Shown in pieces: positions 7,092-15,338 of a stretch of DNA of 64,000 nucleotides. The position numbers were made by a program, and so were the translations under genes. Numbering within the stretch: position 1 is the first letter of the stretch; every line of letters starts with the position of its first letter. Below the pieces are notes generated by a model. The model ran no database searches, was not told the origin of the DNA, and saw only the letters and a program-made list of their open reading frames with translations. Source of the DNA: PUPG01 sp031323845 (lineage in GTDB: Bacteria > Bacteroidota > Bacteroidia > Bacteroidales > UBA7960); the NCBI GenBank assembly GCA_031323845.1, contig JAVIYP010000004.1, positions 1 through 64,000 of the forward strand. Direction: 5' to 3'.

Positions 7092-8426
7092 ATGAAAAGG
7101 AAGGTATCCGAGTTGTTTCAGGCCATAAACAAGGCTTTTCACTTCATGCAAAACGACATCTGGCGTATCCCTTTGCGGGAGCTTCCGCGCCGTAAAATGT
7201 TTTTCATCAAGCAGCTGCGCATACTGATACTGGCCGTTCGCGGTTTCAGGGAGGACCAGGTGCTGCTCAGGGCCCCTGCCCTGACCTATTATTCGCTGTT
7301 CAGCCTCGTCCCTGTTGCTGCCCTGGCGTTCGGCATTGCCAAGGGCTTCGGTCTGGAGATGTACCTCGAACGGCAGCTGGAGTCGGCGCTGGCAGGACGC
7401 GACGAGGTGTACGGCTGGCTGATGGAGATCACACAGTCGTTCCTGCGCGGCACCCACGGCGGTGCCATGGCGGCCGTCGGTCTGATTATTCTCATCTATA
7501 CCGTAAACAAACTGCTCACCAATATTGAAAACTCTTTTAATGAGATCTGGCAGGTGCGGAAGTCAAGGACGTGGCAACGGAAGTTCAGCGATTATTTTGC
7601 CATGATGTTCATCGCGCCTCTTTTCTTTATCATGGCCAGCGCCGCCACGGTTTACCTGAACACCCAGATACAGGAAAGCGACTTCATACTGCTGAACCCC
7701 CTCCTGCAGTTCCTGGTAAAAATGATTCCATACGTCCTCATCTGGACCATCTTCACGGTGCTCTACATGGTGATGCCCAACACCAATGTCAAATTCAGCT
7801 CTGCACTGGTGGCAGGCATCGTGGCGGGGACGCTCTTCCAACTGCTGCAATGGGGTTACATCAACTCCCAGATCGGAGCGGCCCGGTTCGGCGCCATTTA
7901 CGGTTCCTTCGCCGCACTGCCGCTGCTGCTGCTCTGGATGCACATCAGCTGGATCATCGTGCTGCTGGGGGCTGAGCTTTCTTTTGCCAACCAAAATGTC
8001 GACAACTACGAATTTGAAACCGAGTCGAGGAACCTGAGTCCGTTCAATAAAAAGCTGCTGTCGCTTTATGTGATGCAACTGCTGGTGAAGCGGTTCGTTC
8101 AAGGTCTTCCCCCAATGAGTCCTGAAGACGTCTCACACGAACTCCACATGCCCAACAGCCTGGTGCGAATGATCCTCAACGACCTGGAGTCTGTCGGACT
8201 GGTGGTTCAGATCGACGGCAACAAATCCAAAAAAAGCACGTACCAGCCGGCCACCGACATCAACAACATCTGCATTAAAACCGTACTGGAGCGCCTCGAC
8301 CACCAGGGTATGGATGTGATCATTGCCAAACCGACACCGGAGCTCGATAAGCTGAAGCATGCACTGTCGTCGCTGCAGATTTACGTGGAATCTTCAGAAG
8401 AAAACAAGTTACTGAAAGACCTTTAG
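7092..8426 (+). CDS. YihY/BrkB family inner-membrane protein
   Basis: A 444-residue protein of the YihY/UPF0761 family, once mislabelled ribonuclease BN. About six membrane helices lie between residues ~60 and 295, and the family stretch RAPALTYYSLFSLVPV is at 57-72. The C-terminal ~130 residues after the last helix look like a winged-helix-like soluble domain (MSPEDVSHELHMPNSLVRMILNDLE), a common extension in Bacteroidota members. The molecular function of the family is not settled, though a transport or flippase role has been suggested. It stands alone between a repeat region and a terminator. Confidence 0.88.
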   Translation: MKRKVSELFQAINKAFHFMQNDIWRIPLRELPRRKMFFIKQLRILILAVRGFREDQVLLRAPALTYYSLFSLVPVAALAFGIAKGFGLEMYLERQLESALAGRDEVYGWLMEITQSFLRGTHGGAMAAVGLIILIYTVNKLLTNIENSFNEIWQVRKSRTWQRKFSDYFAMMFIAPLFFIMASAATVYLNTQIQESDFILLNPLLQFLVKMIPYVLIWTIFTVLYMVMPNTNVKFSSALVAGIVAGTLFQLLQWGYINSQIGAARFGAIYGSFAALPLLLLWMHISWIIVLLGAELSFANQNVDNYEFETESRNLSPFNKKLLSLYVMQLLVKRFVQGLPPMSPEDVSHELHMPNSLVRMILNDLESVGLVVQIDGNKSKKSTYQPATDINNICIKTVLERLDHQGMDVIIAKPTPELDKLKHALSSLQIYVESSEENKLLKDL

Positions 8427-8449
8427 CCAGCATCATTCACAAAACATGC

Positions 8450-8500
8450 TGCTGCCTTGCCTTCCTCTCCCGCACAAGCGGAACAGGGCAGCAACTTTTT
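8450..8500 (+). terminator. Terminator after the YihY gene
   Basis: TGCTGCC (8450-8456) pairs with GGCAGCA (8487-8493), with an inner CCGC/GCGG stem, followed by ACTTTTT. It lies 24 bp past the yihY stop, in the gap between the convergent yihY and CPBP genes. Confidence 0.65.
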
Positions 8501-8542
8501 CAAGTACAGTGTTTTCAGGATTTATGAAAAGGCCGGCCCGGG

Positions 8543-9478
8543 TCAGGCTCCTGTATCCCTGTGCATATCGTGCGCTGCGGGGAGCCGGGAGTGTCTCATC
8601 ATAACAACAAACATGATAATGACAAGCACCAGGCTCATGGTGATCATCAGCGGAGAAAACCCGGCAGCGGCAAGCCCTTCGGCGTTAACGGCCTCGCTGT
8701 TGGCTGCGATGTAATAGAGGGTAACGGCGCCGGCATTGTTGAAAAAGTGGGCAAACACGGGCACCCATATGTTGTTGGTGAGCACGAACATGTATCCCAG
8801 CATCACTCCGAGCATGAACCTTGGCAGGAAGCCATAGAACTGGAAGTGCATGGCGCTGAACAGAATGGCGGTTATGATGACAGCGACATGCACATTGCCT
8901 GTCCATTTTTTAAACAGTGGCTGCACCAGTCCGCGGAAGATGAACTCTTCGCCAATGCCGGGCAGTACGGCGATCATCACGATGTTGAACAGCAGCAGAT
9001 GCAGGCCTTCCACCAGCAGGAACCTTCCCATTAGCGTTTCGGCGGCATCTTCTGTGCGGCGCATCCATTCTTCAAGGCCGGCCATGGACTCGGGGAGGGC
9101 AAGCTGCTGGTTTACCTCCATGAGGAAATACACGAAAGGCACGCCGGCCAGCATGATGAGGGCAGCGAATACCATGGGCAGGCGTTGCGGCGGGTGGTTT
9201 GCCCCGAGCAGTCGCAGGGGTTTGCGGCTTACCAGGGCGGCAAACACCAGCGAGGGCACCAGGAAGAGCCCGATGTGGCTCAGCAGCTGGAAATAGCGCA
9301 GGAGGTTCAGGTTATCGCTCCCGTGGCCAAGCTGCGTCAGGATGCCGGTGCCCAGGAAGGGCATAGCCGCCAGTACGCCCAAAAGGGTCACCGTCAGCAC
9401 GCCGGTAAGCATCAGCATGACCAGCAGCAAGAGTTTCAGAAACGGGTGCAAGCCCCCAAGGATGCCGTTATCGTTCAT
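8543..9478 (-). CDS. CPBP family intramembrane glutamic endopeptidase
   Basis: A 311-residue polytopic membrane protein (about eight helices) of the CPBP/Abi (CAAX protease and bacteriocin-processing) family. Motif 1 is EEFIFR (177-182), motif 2 has His211 (FSAMHFQF), and motif 3 is HFFNN (244-248). All the catalytic residues are present. Bacterial members cleave or bind peptides within the membrane; no bacteriocin or peptide substrate gene is adjacent. It is convergent with yihY and divergent from dusB. Confidence 0.92.
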   Translation of the reverse strand: MNDNGILGGLHPFLKLLLLVMLMLTGVLTVTLLGVLAAMPFLGTGILTQLGHGSDNLNLLRYFQLLSHIGLFLVPSLVFAALVSRKPLRLLGANHPPQRLPMVFAALIMLAGVPFVYFLMEVNQQLALPESMAGLEEWMRRTEDAAETLMGRFLLVEGLHLLLFNIVMIAVLPGIGEEFIFRGLVQPLFKKWTGNVHVAVIITAILFSAMHFQFYGFLPRFMLGVMLGYMFVLTNNIWVPVFAHFFNNAGAVTLYYIAANSEAVNAEGLAAAGFSPLMITMSLVLVIIMFVVMMRHSRLPAAHDMHRDTGA

Positions 9479-9596
9479 GGTGTTGGTGTTTATAGGGTCG
9501 AAAAGAAAGGTTAACGTTGCATAACTGCTTTAACCGCTACGCGGTATTTGGTAGTTTTTGTTACCAGCCAATTGTTCGTTTTGCAAATCCATAATC

Positions 9597-9615
9597 TTTT
9601 GCCTGTAGGGCAAAA
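9597..9615. repeat. TTTTGCC hairpin, copy 1
   Basis: TTTTGCC-TGTAG-GGCAAAA forms a perfect 7-bp stem-loop between the divergent CPBP and dusB genes. A near-identical hairpin (CTTTTGCC-CTGCA-GGCAAAAG) lies at 11611-11631. Neither is placed as a terminator of a recognised gene. Confidence 0.5.
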
Positions 9616-9719
9616 AGTGTTGTAGTAACGAGTTGTTAAACGAGTTATTAATTGCCTTTAGGGCATTAAGAACTTCCATCGCTGAAGCCGCACATCGTAG
9701 ATCTTTCGCATGATTTCCT

Positions 9720-9727
9720 TACTTTTG
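9720..9727 (+). promoter_or_regulatory. -7 box (TACTTTTG) upstream of dusB
   Basis: An exact TAnnTTTG match. Transcription would start near 9735, which excludes the upstream in-frame ATG at 9710 and supports the ATG at 9767. Confidence 0.5.
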
Positions 9728-9766
9728 CAGCAACAGGCCTCAAAAATAATCATTCTTCCTGAAAAC

Positions 9767-10780
9767 ATGGCTTTTTCGAGTAGTGCCGGATTTTTACAAA
9801 GCATCAGTATCGGCGGGATAACCTTTCCACACCTGCCGGTCATCCTGGCTCCCATGGAAGACATCACCGACCCGCCCTTCCGCAGGCTGTGCAAGGAAAT
9901 GGGTGCCGACTGGGTTTACACCGAATTCATTTCGGCCGACGGACTGATACGCGATGCGGAAAAAAGCCTCCACAAGTTGGACATCTACCCCGACGAACGC
10001 CCGGTCAGCATCCAGATCTTTGGCGCACACATCGACGCTATGGTGCGTGCGGCGGAGGTGGCGGCCGGCGCCGGTCCGGAGTTTGTCGACATCAACTTCG
10101 GCTGCCCGGTACGAAAAGTCGCTTCCAAGGGCGCCGGTTCCGGGATGATGAATGATGTGCCCAGGATGGTGGAGATGTGCCGTCGGATCGTCAAAGCGGT
10201 GGATGTTCCCGTAACGGTGAAGACACGGCTGGGCTACGACCAGAAAAGCAAAAACATCGTGGATATTGCCGAGCGCCTTCAGGACTGCGGCATTGCGGCG
10301 CTGGCCATTCATGGGCGCACACGCGACCAGATGTACAGGGGCACGGCCGACTGGACCCTGATCGGTGCGGTGAAAAACAATCCACGCATGCACATCCCCA
10401 TCATCGGCAATGGCGACATCACGGACGGCCCTTCGGCCAGGGAGGCGTTTGACCGCTACGGCGTGGACGGCATCATGATCGGGCGCGCAAGTACAGGCAA
10501 CCCCTGGGTCTTCCGGGAAGTCCGGCATTACCTGAACACCGGCAACATCCTCCCCCCTCCTTCACTAAAGGAACGCCTGAACGTATGCAGGCGTCATATA
10601 CGCCTTTCGGCGGAATGGAAAGGAGAACGAACGGCGGTCTTTGAAATGCGGAAGCATTACGGTGCTTACTTCAGAGGCATCGCCGGCTTCAAGCCATACC
10701 GCATGCGGCTGGTCACTGCCGGCAGCATCGAAGAGCTGCAGCTCATCCTCAACGAGATCGGGGGAAGGTTCTGTAATTAA
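9767..10780 (+). CDS. dusB: tRNA-dihydrouridine synthase B
   Basis: An FMN-dependent enzyme that reduces uridines in the tRNA D-loop. The 337-residue TIM-barrel protein shows the flavin-binding APMEDITDPPFRR start (28-40), the catalytic-cysteine motif INFGCPVRKV (Cys113), the lysine segment PVTVKTRLGY, and HGRTR plus GNGDI and MIGRAS phosphate-binding loops. The start at 9767 is chosen because family proteins begin shortly before the APM motif and because a -7 box (9720-9727) lies between this ATG and an earlier in-frame one. Its stop overlaps the stop of the convergent HAD gene in the sequence TTAA. Confidence 0.93.
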   Translation: MAFSSSAGFLQSISIGGITFPHLPVILAPMEDITDPPFRRLCKEMGADWVYTEFISADGLIRDAEKSLHKLDIYPDERPVSIQIFGAHIDAMVRAAEVAAGAGPEFVDINFGCPVRKVASKGAGSGMMNDVPRMVEMCRRIVKAVDVPVTVKTRLGYDQKSKNIVDIAERLQDCGIAALAIHGRTRDQMYRGTADWTLIGAVKNNPRMHIPIIGNGDITDGPSAREAFDRYGVDGIMIGRASTGNPWVFREVRHYLNTGNILPPPSLKERLNVCRRHIRLSAEWKGERTAVFEMRKHYGAYFRGIAGFKPYRMRLVTAGSIEELQLILNEIGGRFCN

Positions 10781-11442
10781 CCGGCTGTCATTTTTCTTAC
10801 CACTCCTTTCAGCATCCCTTCGTCGTTAAAGAGACTGTGGATGGTATTTTGAGCGACATTCAGCCACAGGGCCTTAAGGCCTGCTTCGCGGGCGCCGTGC
10901 ACATGCTGCCGCGAGTCGTCAATAAAGAGGGTTTCGCCGGGCAGGAGACCGTTTTCCTTCACCACCCACTCAAAAACAGCCTTATCGGGCTTTCGCATCC
11001 CGATTTCGTGCGACAGGTACTGCTTTTCAAACAGGCTGTCCAGACTTTCGATGCCGTGAGTCTCCTGCATGTAGCGGGTATATACCGGCTAGTGAATGGC
11101 GTTGGTGTTGCTCAGCAGGAAGATACGGTAGTTCCGGCGCACCTTTTGAAGCAGCTTTATGCGGTCGGCGGGCATGTCAAGCAACATGGCGTTCCAGGCA
11201 TCATCAATCTGCCGGTCGCTGAGATTCAGTCCTGAAAGCCGGCGCAGCCGGTCGCGAAACTCCCCGGGTGTGACATGTCCCGTATCGAAGCGGTCGAAGA
11301 CCTTATGCTGCGCAGCCTGCGTAAAGAAGCCGTCAAAATCCTCCACGCCGAGTTTTTTAAAGGCAGCTATGGTTAAGCCGTAGTCGATGTTCAGGAGGAC
11401 ACCTCCCAGGTCGAAGATGATGTTTTTTACCGTGTTGCGCAT
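10777..11442 (-). pseudogene. HAD-superfamily phosphatase (YihX-like) interrupted by an in-frame stop
   Basis: The two halves of a HAD subfamily IA phosphatase lie in one frame, separated by a single TAG at 11089-11091. The N-terminal half has motif I NIIFDLGGVLLNID and motif II LLSNTNAIH. The C-terminal half has motif III GMRKPD and motif IV FIDDSRQHVHGA. Together they give a full-length protein of about 220 residues, close to glucose-1-phosphatase YihX. Nothing else is damaged. The stop follows LLSNTNAIH, where relatives carry ordinary residues, and one base change (for example TGG, CAG or TAC to TAG) explains it. It could be a recent nonsense mutation, a sequencing error, or a read-through site. 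The start at 11442 is preferred to 11487 because a CATCTTTG box sits between them. Confidence 0.8.
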
Positions 11443-11487
11443 GGCAGGATGCTTGTGTTGATGGCTAATAAGATGACAAAGATGCAA

Positions 11488-11935
11488 GATTTTTTTGAAA
11501 GATCACAGGAGGCTGCGGGCAACCATGATTGAAGAAACGTCCCGGGGATGGTAGTTCTTTATGCCCTACAGGCAATTGGGGTTGCCTTTATTGCTTCGTT
11601 TCTACAATACCTTTTGCCCTGCAGGCAAAAGTCTGGAGAAGCGCTACCGCTCCCAGGCAAGTGGCCGGGCACATTCCTGACGCCTCGGATGGGCCTGTCC
11701 GGTTGCAAGAAAAGGGCGCCGTCTTGAATATCAAGCCTGCCCTGACGCAGGAGGTGGATATAATGATTACGACATGATTAAAGTACACAGCTCAAGCCTG
11801 CCCTGACGCCAGGAATGGGCGCTGTGTTTACCACTAGCCCTAATAGGGAGAATGGGGTGGCCGGTCAAGCCCGGCCACTTACCGGGAAGCTCCAAACCGG
11901 GTGTTGCAATTTTAATTCCATATTGATAATATTTG
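11488..11935. repeat. Non-coding region with dispersed repeat family II, copy 1
   Basis: There is no gene in this 450-bp stretch. It holds the second TTTTGCC hairpin (11611-11631), an exact 18-bp direct repeat TCAAGCCTGCCCTGACGC (11731-11748 and 11792-11809), and the first copy of a repeat running from CAGGAATGGG (about 11810) to a perfect GTGGCCGG/CCGGCCAC stem-loop at 11857-11878. Related copies lie at 14975-15080 and, reversed, at 15224-15305. Confidence 0.6.
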
Positions 11936-11943
11936 TATCTTTG
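11936..11943 (+). promoter_or_regulatory. -7 box (TATCTTTG) upstream of the tRNA
   Basis: An exact TAnnTTTG match 44 nt before the tRNA. No good -33 element is present at the expected distance. Confidence 0.4.
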
Positions 11944-11987
11944 CAATCCGAAAGCAAAAAATGTTTATTCTTATAAACATGCATTGC

Positions 11988-12064
11988 GGGCCCATAGCTC
12001 AGTTGGTTAGAGTAGCTGACTCATAATCAGTTGGTCGCTGGTTCGAGCCCAGCTGGGCCCACCA
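11988..12064 (+). tRNA. tRNA with CAU anticodon (elongator Met or Ile2)
   Basis: The cloverleaf can be drawn completely. The acceptor arm is GGGCCCA/TGGGCCC, the D stem GCTC/GAGT has a terminal G-U pair, the anticodon stem is GCTGA/TCAGT with loop CTCATAA, the T arm is GCTGG-TTCGAGC-CCAGC, and the discriminator is A with an encoded CCA. G1-C72 pairing excludes the initiator. Elongator Met and lysidine-modified Ile2 (CAU) tRNAs look alike; the GCTGGTTC context fits either. A terminator follows directly. Confidence 0.93.
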
Positions 12065-12071
12065 CAAAATC

Positions 12072-12108
12072 AAGCAGTTGCACAAAATTATGTGTGGCTG
12101 CTTTTTTT
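12072..12108 (+). terminator. tRNA terminator
   Basis: AAGCAG pairs with CTGCTT, extended by TTGCACA/TGTGTGG with G-U pairs, closing an AAATTA loop and followed by seven T. Confidence 0.85.
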
Positions 12109-12111
12109 ATT

Positions 12112-12225
12112 TAGCATACTTTTTAGCATACTTTTTTAGAGATAATCCGGTAATGATTCCCCCATCGCAAAATCACCGGCACTAAAAAACTCAACTTTTT
12201 ATTCCCTGTTACAACCCCTCTACGT
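12112..12225 (-). other. Coding-like remnant with a 12-bp tandem duplication
   Basis: TTTAGCATACTT occurs twice in tandem (period 12 bp, about 12112-12136). Read on the minus strand it gives KKYAKKYAK then a stop. An overlapping minus frame ends SAGDFAMGESLPDYL and a stop near 12138. Neither has a start codon. This is compatible with the decayed 3' end of a gene beside the tRNA, but no family can be named. Confidence 0.25.
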
Positions 12226-12240
12226 GATCATTTGAGGCCT

Positions 12241-12270
12241 AAAAAAAAGCACCCGCTATCTGCGAGTGCT
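12241..12270 (-). terminator. Terminator of FISUMP gene 12306-13151
   Basis: On the minus strand AGCACTCGC and GCGGGTGCT pair around ATCTGCGAG-type loop bases, followed by eight T. It is almost identical to the terminator at 13565-13597; the differences are in the loop. Confidence 0.85.
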
Positions 12271-12305
12271 ACCAGGCTTATTTATGAAAAAACACCTTTG
12301 TGCCC

Positions 12306-13151
12306 CTAATCATCTTCGGGGGGCACAAACTCTCTGACGCAGCAGATACTGAGACCGCTGGATTTGTGAGGGAAATAGCTACTTATGTTGCCAACATCAT
12401 TACTTGCTTCCCTGGCCCATGCATAAATGGTTGAGTGTTCATCAGCAGACCACCAATAGCCGGTCGTTCCAAGCATGAAGAACTGTCCGGAGGGGATTCG
12501 GTTGCCACCAGGCAGAAGAGATAATCCAACCAAATTCATCCCATAATGTGTATCGTGTGCATTCCACCGTGGATGCCCGGAAGTATTACAACTGCCTCCC
12601 AGTGGTGAGTTCGCCTGCCTGCATGATTTCAAAGCGTTTCCTGCACCATCAATATCACTGATAGCCCAATAGTTATGTAAATTGTATTTTTTCACCAGGG
12701 AATCAACCAACTGCGTCCAATCTTCATCGCCGGGTACTCTCCATCCTGCGGGGCATAACCCTCTTTCATCATCCACGGCAAACCAATTGTATAAAACGCC
12801 ATAGGCCCCGAGAACCTCTTCATCAGAGCCGAGCCCTGAAATACCGGTATGCGGATAAACAGCATAAGCACCACTTGCAGTGTTTTCCCATTCAGTGTCG
12901 TTCAGACCCCCGGGTATGGCATCGCCGTTGTTGTACCTGGTAACACGCAGGTTTTCTGCCATCCATTCCTGATCTCCAATAACGACAGTTTTATATTCAT
13001 TGCCCTCAATATCTGTCACAGAACCATAGTCAATTTGGTTATCAGGAGCAAGGTCCTCGTCGCTACAGCCAACTATGACAAACAGACTCATTGAAATAAG
13101 GGCCAAAGGGTAAACCACATGTTTTATGCTTTTTTTCACCTTTCTTTTCAT
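12306..13151 (-). CDS. FISUMP-domain lipoprotein
   Basis: The protein has 281 residues. The lipoprotein signal ends at Cys29 (FVIVGC). The rest is one FISUMP (Fib_succ_major) domain of about 230 residues. Hallmarks are VTDIEGNEYKTVVIGDQEW, MAENLRVTRYNNG, RGLCPAGWRVPGDEDW, GNALKSC and the C-terminal LSICCVRE. FISUMP domains are common on Bacteroidota and Fibrobacteres surface proteins. They resemble C-type-lectin or formylglycine-generating-enzyme folds, but no function is established. It is a close paralogue of the 13730-14524 product. A tiny Cys-rich gene starts 276 bp upstream in the same direction. Confidence 0.9.
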   Translation of the reverse strand: MKRKVKKSIKHVVYPLALISMSLFVIVGCSDEDLAPDNQIDYGSVTDIEGNEYKTVVIGDQEWMAENLRVTRYNNGDAIPGGLNDTEWENTASGAYAVYPHTGISGLGSDEEVLGAYGVLYNWFAVDDERGLCPAGWRVPGDEDWTQLVDSLVKKYNLHNYWAISDIDGAGNALKSCRQANSPLGGSCNTSGHPRWNAHDTHYGMNLVGLSLLPGGNRIPSGQFFMLGTTGYWWSADEHSTIYAWAREASNDVGNISSYFPHKSSGLSICCVREFVPPEDD

Positions 13152-13272
13152 CGTGTTTTTAAGGATAGTTAATGGTTAAAATGAGCTGATCACGAAACTG
13201 GTCACTGATTTAATAAAACGTACAGCTTCACAAAAAAATATCGTATTTCCAAGAAATAATTACTTCAGTTTT

Positions 13273-13428
13273 TTACGGCGGGATATTAATCTGATCCTCA
13301 CACCCAAAGCACCATTCCGTGTAAACTCCGGGATCACCTGAAATGCGTTCTCCTATGTTTACATTGACCCATTCAGGTCTTGCCACCTGGCACGAGCAAC
13401 AATATTCACAAAGATATCGGTTGTTCAT
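13273..13428 (-). CDS. Small Cys-rich (zinc-ribbon-like) protein, 51 aa
   Basis: An intact frame of 52 codons lies between the two FISUMP genes on their strand. The product starts MNNRYLCEYCCSCQ and ends TEWCFGCEDQINIPP. Cys pairs near residues 7-13 and 41-44 are arranged C-x2-CC-x-C ... C-x2-C, a pattern typical of small zinc ribbons. The middle (PEWVNVNIGERISGD) resembles the treble-clef/ribbon linkers seen in small Bacteroidota proteins. It lies after the terminator of the upstream FISUMP gene and 121 bp before the next one, so it could share a transcript with 12306-13151. I do not recognise a named family. Confidence 0.5.
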   Translation of the reverse strand: MNNRYLCEYCCSCQVARPEWVNVNIGERISGDPGVYTEWCFGCEDQINIPP

Positions 13429-13564
13429 AATGGTACGCCTTTAATTTTTTGTTGGTGTTTGCTGAATTGTTTTCTCTGAGCCTGCCTTCCCTGTGATGTT
13501 CCTTCACCGTTTCATATTCATTCATTGGCTTACGCGGAAATCGCTGGTGGATGTTTTATTCAAA

Positions 13565-13597
13565 GAAAAAAAAGCACCCGCTGCCTGCGAGTGCTTT
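13565..13597 (-). terminator. Terminator downstream of FISUMP gene 13730-14524
   Basis: On the minus strand AGCACTCGC pairs with GCGGGTGCT around a short loop, followed by eight T. It lies about 130 bp past the stop and is a near copy of the terminator at 12241-12270. This suggests that gene and terminator were duplicated together. Confidence 0.8.
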
Positions 13598-13729
13598 GGT
13601 TAAATTTGACAAACGCAGACCCCTCCATGACAAAAAATACAGCAAATCATTTATGCCCATAGGGATCTGTAAACTAAAAATTCGATCGCCCCAGGCGATA
13701 TAGGCGAAATACTTTTAGGTTCAACCAAA

Positions 13730-14524
13730 TTAATCAATGTCCCTCAAACACCGGACACTGTATCCATTGTTCTTACCAATGTATGAGATGGACACATCCC
13801 CGTAGAAACCACGCATGCTACTTCTCCACGCAGTGGAACCGCTGAACTCGGCAGCACTCCACCAGAGGCCGAGGTGACCAACATTGGTGAAATATCCAGC
13901 GTTCCAGCGAGATCCGCCAGGAAGAGCAGAAAACCCAAACTCATCAAAACATAAGTGGTCGCTGTGCGAGATCCAGCGGGGATGTGTGCTTGTGTTGCAT
14001 TCTCCGCCAAGCGGTGAATTAACCTGACGACAAGATTTTAGAGCATTGCCGGCACCGTTGGGATTATCACTCTCATTAGGAAAACCCTCGGCTACGACAT
14101 AATCAACCAACCGTGTCCAATCATTATCGCTGGGAACTGACCATCCCTGAGGGCACAACCCCCTGCTATCAGCCACAGCATACCAGTTGTACAGTTTGCC
14201 GTAGGCTTCCACCATTTCTTCAGGTGAGTTGATTCCATCTGCATTTTCATGCAAATTAATCGCATAAGCTCCTTCTGTGGTGCTTGCCCATTCATCATTA
14301 CTCAAGCCCGTGGGTATGGGGTCTCCGTTATTGTAATTGGTTACACGAAGGTTTTCCACCGTCCATTCATAAAAACCGATGGTCACAACCTGGTACACAT
14401 TGCCGTCAATATCGGTTACCGTAGTAATTTTTGGTTCCGGATCATCTTTGCAGGAATTCATGAAAAACAAACTAATTGTTATCAGTAACAAAACAGAGCC
14501 GAATGTGCGGATTATGCTTCTCAT
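13730..14524 (-). CDS. FISUMP-domain lipoprotein
   Basis: The protein has 264 residues from the ATG at 14524. This start puts MRSIIRTFGSVLLL at the front of a lipoprotein signal ending FFMNSC (Cys24); a longer frame from 14593 would add 23 residues before the signal. It has a single FISUMP domain: VTDIDGNVYQVVTIG, VENLRVTNYNNGD, RGLCPQGWSVPSDNDW, GNALKSCRQVNSPLGG and a C-terminal YSVRCLRD. It is a paralogue of 12306-13151, and the two share even the terminator. It is probably exposed on the cell surface; the ligand and role are unknown. Confidence 0.9.
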   Translation of the reverse strand: MRSIIRTFGSVLLLITISLFFMNSCKDDPEPKITTVTDIDGNVYQVVTIGFYEWTVENLRVTNYNNGDPIPTGLSNDEWASTTEGAYAINLHENADGINSPEEMVEAYGKLYNWYAVADSRGLCPQGWSVPSDNDWTRLVDYVVAEGFPNESDNPNGAGNALKSCRQVNSPLGGECNTSTHPRWISHSDHLCFDEFGFSALPGGSRWNAGYFTNVGHLGLWWSAAEFSGSTAWRSSMRGFYGDVSISYIGKNNGYSVRCLRDID

Positions 14525-14681
14525 TTTTTTTGATTTGATGCATATATAGGTGCTCATCCGGCACAATATATAAATTCCTGACATATTTACCAAGAAATCA
14601 ATTGCCTAATTGCAGATCCATGCAGCAGGCATTGAAGCAGCATGCTTGCAGTGTTCTCAACATCAGTTGATTCAAATTTGA

Positions 14682-14873
14682 AGATGTGCAAGTGTGAAGA
14701 TATACAAATGTGAAGATGTGCAAATGTGAAGATGTGCAGATGTCCGGCTTCCTGATAGTATTCGCATAAGCATGCTCCTGTGCGTCAACATCTTTGGCAA
14801 TGGCGCTTGTTTTTGCCGAGTTCGCAAGTACCCGGTTTATGTGTTTATTATTTCGTATGTAGTTGGTTGTCTC
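14682..14873 (-). repeat. Composite modular intergenic repeat (copy on minus orientation)
   Basis: Words of the type GATGTGCAAATGTGAA are reiterated at 14682-14743. The segment 14801-14873 is the reverse complement of the end module at 6999-7069 (GACAACCAACTAC, AAACACATA, then the CCGGGTACTTGCGAACTCGG hairpin). The two stretches share about 70 aligned bases with few differences although they lie 7.8 kb apart. Confidence 0.8.
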
Positions 14874-14974
14874 TTGCCATCCGCAACGGGACACCTTTGC
14901 AACTATCTGATACAGGTTTTGATGCCATAATGATCATGCAACTTTCCCTTGTTTGTGTTTTGTCTGCGCAGCCC

Positions 14975-15305
14975 AGGCTTGCACTGACTTCAGGAATGGG
15001 TGCTGCGCTTACCTCTTATTCCGGGGAGTTTACCTGGGCCGGCCAGGCCTGCACTGAAATAACGAATGTGGCCGGCCCAAACTAAGGGGTTTTGGCCCAC
15101 GATCAACCCCTTGTTATCAGGCATGAAACCACGGAGTCAATAATTACTGCCGCATCATAACATGGAGACAACCTACCAGGGCATTTGTCATACACGATGG
15201 CTGGCCTGTCTGTCCCCCAGTATGTGGCCGGACTTGGCCGGCCACCCTTAATTCAATAAGGGCATAGCGGTAGACGCAGCACCCATTCCTGAATTCAGGG
15301 CGTTC
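14975..15305. repeat. Dispersed repeat family II, two copies
   Basis: One copy runs from GGCTTGCACTGACTTCAGGA (14978) to about 15080 in the plus direction. A second, reversed copy spans 15224-15305. The reversed copy contains the perfect stem GTGGCCGG/CCGGCCAC (15224-15245) found also at 11857-11878, followed by an alternating region and CAGGAATGGG-type sequence. The middle copy has lost the stem. No gene is visible in the whole 14525-15602 interval. Confidence 0.6.
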
Positions 15306-15338
15306 TGTTTCCCATCGCGATCACTTCGGCTTCAAGTC

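Noticed and set aside
6681..7093. Open frames of 71-138 residues through the repeat region, on both strands
   Set aside because: They are low-complexity Ser/Lys/Glu or Leu/Arg/Ser peptides dictated by the repeat words, with no start signals.
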